A stretch of 49,633 bases of DNA from a virus: IMG/VR virus record IMGVR_UViG_3300023313_000009, positions 1-49,633 of that record; one strand, written 5' to 3'. How positions within the stretch are numbered: the stretch's first letter is position 1; each line of letters opens with the position of its first letter. Under the pieces are notes generated by a model that ran no database searches, was not told where the DNA came from, and worked only from the letters and a program-made list of their open reading frames with translations. The translations under genes were made by a program, and so were the position numbers. Below, in pieces: positions 47,218 to 49,633 of the stretch.

Positions 47218-49633
47218 ATGGCACAAATTATAAGAGACCTAATTACACAACCCTTAGCAGGGGAAGATTTACTCGCCACAGAAGCCGTCTACATTTCAGA
47301 CGGAACCGGAGTAGACTCGGCTAGAACTGCTGGGAGTGCTTATAAATTAGAAGTAACTACTGCTGGACGTGACACGTTCGCAGGGTTTGTTAAAGCAGAC
47401 GCCCTTACAGGGGCCAACGTTAAAATCGTTAACTCAGGTAGAGTCAAAGGATTCACCGGGTTAACCTCAGGGAAGACCATTTGGGGAGACCCGGCCACCC
47501 CCGGAGCTTACCTCTTAAGCGAACCCTCAGTGTCAGTGCCGTTAGGAATTGCTGAGTCGGCTACCGTGATAATCGCGACGAGCAAATTCGGGAAACAAGA
47601 CAACCTCTCAGGAAAGGCCATCATTGACCCTTCGAGAAGTGACGTCAAAAAGGACACTAAAGCGAATCTTGTTACTTACGCTTCAAGCGCGACTAACGGA
47701 CAAACCGTTTACGCCACCGATACTAAAGAATTCTTCGTTATAACAGACGCGGCCTTAGTAGAAGTAGGGGGAGCTGGTGGAGCTGGAAGTGTTGACGTTT
47801 TAACAGTTATTAAGGATTTCACTAATTCCTTAGGTTTAACTACTGTAGCAAGTGGAGTTAACGCCGGAACTTTCCGACTTACCCACGACCCGGCCCTTAC
47901 ACAGTTCGCTGAGACAACCTTAGCTGTTACTAATAAGTTTCAGGGTAAAATCTTAGCCTTACGTCTCGATAAACGTTCCACGGCATTCTCAGGTAACTTT
48001 AAGGTCATCGTAACTGACGAATCTAACGCTTCAGCAGTTCTGGCCGACGATATAATTTCTCCCGAAGTAGCTGGAGTTCTAACTGATAAGAAGTTAGTTA
48101 CATTCAGTACCGCTCAGGGAAGTAAAACTAACCCCGTTGCAAGTATCAAGGTAAGGTTTGAGGCCTTAGCTGAGGCCGGGGCTCCTTTTTCAGAGTTCGA
48201 CGACATTGTAGTTGAGTTGGATACAACTGAAACTAGGGAATTAATTGCAGTTACTCAGGAGACGAATAACTTCAGCGCAAGAATCGCCAATAACGGAACT
48301 GCTTCAATTACAAGTCAGTCAGAGAGTTTCATACAGAGCGTTAATAGGACCGCTTTAGGAAATGTTGACGTGGTATTCATTCCGGGGTTCTTTACAGTAG
48401 CTCCTTCGGTTATAGCTACAGGTTCTAGACCCTCCCCCGATGGAGTGAATGTGACTGTAGTGGAAGGAAGTCTCACATCTTCAGGATTTTCCGTAGTGAT
48501 TATGAACCCTCCAAATGGGGCAGGTGCGTTACAAGATCATCCATTCGATATCCACGTCTCCCGTCAGTCCTCCGACTACAAGAACATCACCCGTATATCA
48601 GAACGTGAAGTATCTACATTCCATGAAGTAATTCAGCAGGAAGCTGATGTTGTAGTTGTAGCGGGGAATAACCTAGGTGAATCTATTACTGCAAATGTAA
48701 CTGACATACCTTTTGTGTTAATATCAGATACAAGTGGTGGATGGAATGGGTCTACATTTACTGTCCCAGAAGATGGGATATATAATTTTAATATCACAGC
48801 AGCATTTACAACAGACAACAATAGGGTATTAGATTTATGGAAAAATGGTTCTAATTTTTATAGTTTAGGATTTAGTAATGTCACCCCACACAATGGAACA
48901 ACTAGTTTAAAATTAAAAACTGGAGATGTGATTTCAATTAGAGTGACTGCCGGAGGAACATTATCTAATATTTCGGGACACAACTTAAGTATAACCAAAG
49001 TAGGACTCCCCAAGATAGCCTCAGTAGCCCCCGACTCTAAGGTAGAAATACCTACGTCCGAATTAAGGATGGAGGGGAGTTCCAGTAGGGGTACGGGAGC
49101 GGAAGCTACTACTGTTAAATTTAATACTATTGCATTGTTAAGGGGAGACGCATTTACCGTAGATAATACTAATGGTACTGTAGTTACTATAAAAAAAGAT
49201 GGAAAAATAAGTGTAAACTCTTCAATAATATCAAGCGGTAATTCAACTTTAATTATATCGAAAAACGCCACCAATCCGGCAGTTCTACCGTTAACTTCAG
49301 AGAGAGTAGTAAGTGTTACAGCACAACCTTCAATATTTACTCAAATTTCCGGGAATATAGACGTAAAGAGTGGAGATGTAATAAGAATAGCGAATGACTT
49401 AGTTCCTATTTCTAATGTTAATGAGATACTTTCAATAACCCACCAAGAGCAACGCATCCAAGTGGCAGTCTCAAACGTCCAACCCCAGTTCCAAGACGCT
49501 GACAGTATGGTCAGGCTTCATACGGGGAATGGTCACGGTTCGGTAAATACCAAGATACGAAGGTTCTCAGCATTAGCCCAACCTATCATAGGTACGGATA
49601 TTACATATACCGACTCAGCTACCGACGGGGCTA
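47218..49633 (+). CDS. Receptor-binding fibre with C1q-like domains, partial
   Basis: ATG 47218 (SD AAGAAGGAAT) opens a frame that continues past the window end, giving at least 805 codons. The N-terminal 120 residues (DLITQPLAGEDLLATEAVYIS, GFTGLTSGKTIWGDP) are a DUF2190-like attachment domain. Near 500-580 (GGWNGSTFTVPEDGIYNFNIT, AFTTDNNRVLDLWKNGS) is a C1q/TNF-like jelly roll. A second one near 635-710 (GDAFTVDNTNGTVVTIKKDG, KISVNSSIISSGNSTLIISK) follows. The C1q-like parts are visibly more AT-rich than their surroundings. Confidence 0.65.
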   Translation, partial: MAQIIRDLITQPLAGEDLLATEAVYISDGTGVDSARTAGSAYKLEVTTAGRDTFAGFVKADALTGANVKIVNSGRVKGFTGLTSGKTIWGDPATPGAYLLSEPSVSVPLGIAESATVIIATSKFGKQDNLSGKAIIDPSRSDVKKDTKANLVTYASSATNGQTVYATDTKEFFVITDAALVEVGGAGGAGSVDVLTVIKDFTNSLGLTTVASGVNAGTFRLTHDPALTQFAETTLAVTNKFQGKILALRLDKRSTAFSGNFKVIVTDESNASAVLADDIISPEVAGVLTDKKLVTFSTAQGSKTNPVASIKVRFEALAEAGAPFSEFDDIVVELDTTETRELIAVTQETNNFSARIANNGTASITSQSESFIQSVNRTALGNVDVVFIPGFFTVAPSVIATGSRPSPDGVNVTVVEGSLTSSGFSVVIMNPPNGAGALQDHPFDIHVSRQSSDYKNITRISEREVSTFHEVIQQEADVVVVAGNNLGESITANVTDIPFVLISDTSGGWNGSTFTVPEDGIYNFNITAAFTTDNNRVLDLWKNGSNFYSLGFSNVTPHNGTTSLKLKTGDVISIRVTAGGTLSNISGHNLSITKVGLPKIASVAPDSKVEIPTSELRMEGSSSRGTGAEATTVKFNTIALLRGDAFTVDNTNGTVVTIKKDGKISVNSSIISSGNSTLIISKNATNPAVLPLTSERVVSVTAQPSIFTQISGNIDVKSGDVIRIANDLVPISNVNEILSITHQEQRIQVAVSNVQPQFQDADSMVRLHTGNGHGSVNTKIRRFSALAQPIIGTDITYTDSATDGA

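Overview
The window is a contiguous piece, open at both ends, of an AT-rich, double-stranded DNA tailed phage (or prophage) genome with a contractile tail (myovirus morphology). The evidence is one long rightward morphogenesis operon (about 7269-49633) with a recognisable order: small packaging genes, large terminase, portal, scaffold, HK97-type capsid protein, connectors, tail sheath, tail tubes, tail assembly chaperone, tape measure, hub and spike, gp25-like and J-like wedge proteins, tail protein I-like protein, and fibres. No tRNA, rRNA, integrase, replication gene or CRISPR array was seen. Promoter-like sequences are of bacterial sigma70 type and Shine-Dalgarno (SD) sites are strong. The host cannot be named from this sequence.

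Layout: (1) 1-1850, rightward small genes of unknown function, preceded by the tail of an HEXXH protein; two of them share a duplicated promoter/leader cassette. (2) 1848-2236, non-coding, with a perfect palindrome and three GCAAAARTCATGCC repeats. (3) 2237-6820, a leftward operon driven by a good sigma70-type promoter at 6829-6857. It encodes a small CxxCG protein, a sigma/HTH-like regulator with a cysteine cluster, three zinc-metallopeptidase-like proteins (two apparently exported) and many micro-ORFs. (4) 6821-7268, a divergent control region with two TAAGTA-N-TACTTA operators and a leader that can fold as a pseudoknot or as a terminator. (5) 7269-16644, head genes, ending in a capsid gene interrupted by a 324-nt group I intron and a strong terminator. 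(6) 16785-26456, connectors, sheath, three tail-tube paralogues and a tail assembly chaperone with a predicted -1 frameshift. (7) 26483-41565, tape measure and baseplate. (8) 41581-49633, fibre and receptor-binding genes, the last one cut by the window edge.

The most unusual feature is a family of about 21 micro-ORFs, mostly 42-55 codons, filling gaps between ordinary genes on both strands. Their bodies are very divergent, but nearly all end in a short aliphatic-aromatic tail directly before the stop (VLFF, VLWI, VILWI, VLWL, VLLF and similar). At DNA level this tail doubles as a translation coupler. In the Trp type, the TGG codon carries a nested ATG for the next ORF (TTATGG...). In the Phe type, the stop codon is part of the SD of the next gene (TAGGAG, TAAGGAG). 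Five such ORFs form an overlapping chain at 37694-38394. A second theme is recurrent beta-rich modules with a GDxxxDxxGxxxxI core, found in sheath, connector, baseplate and fibre proteins.
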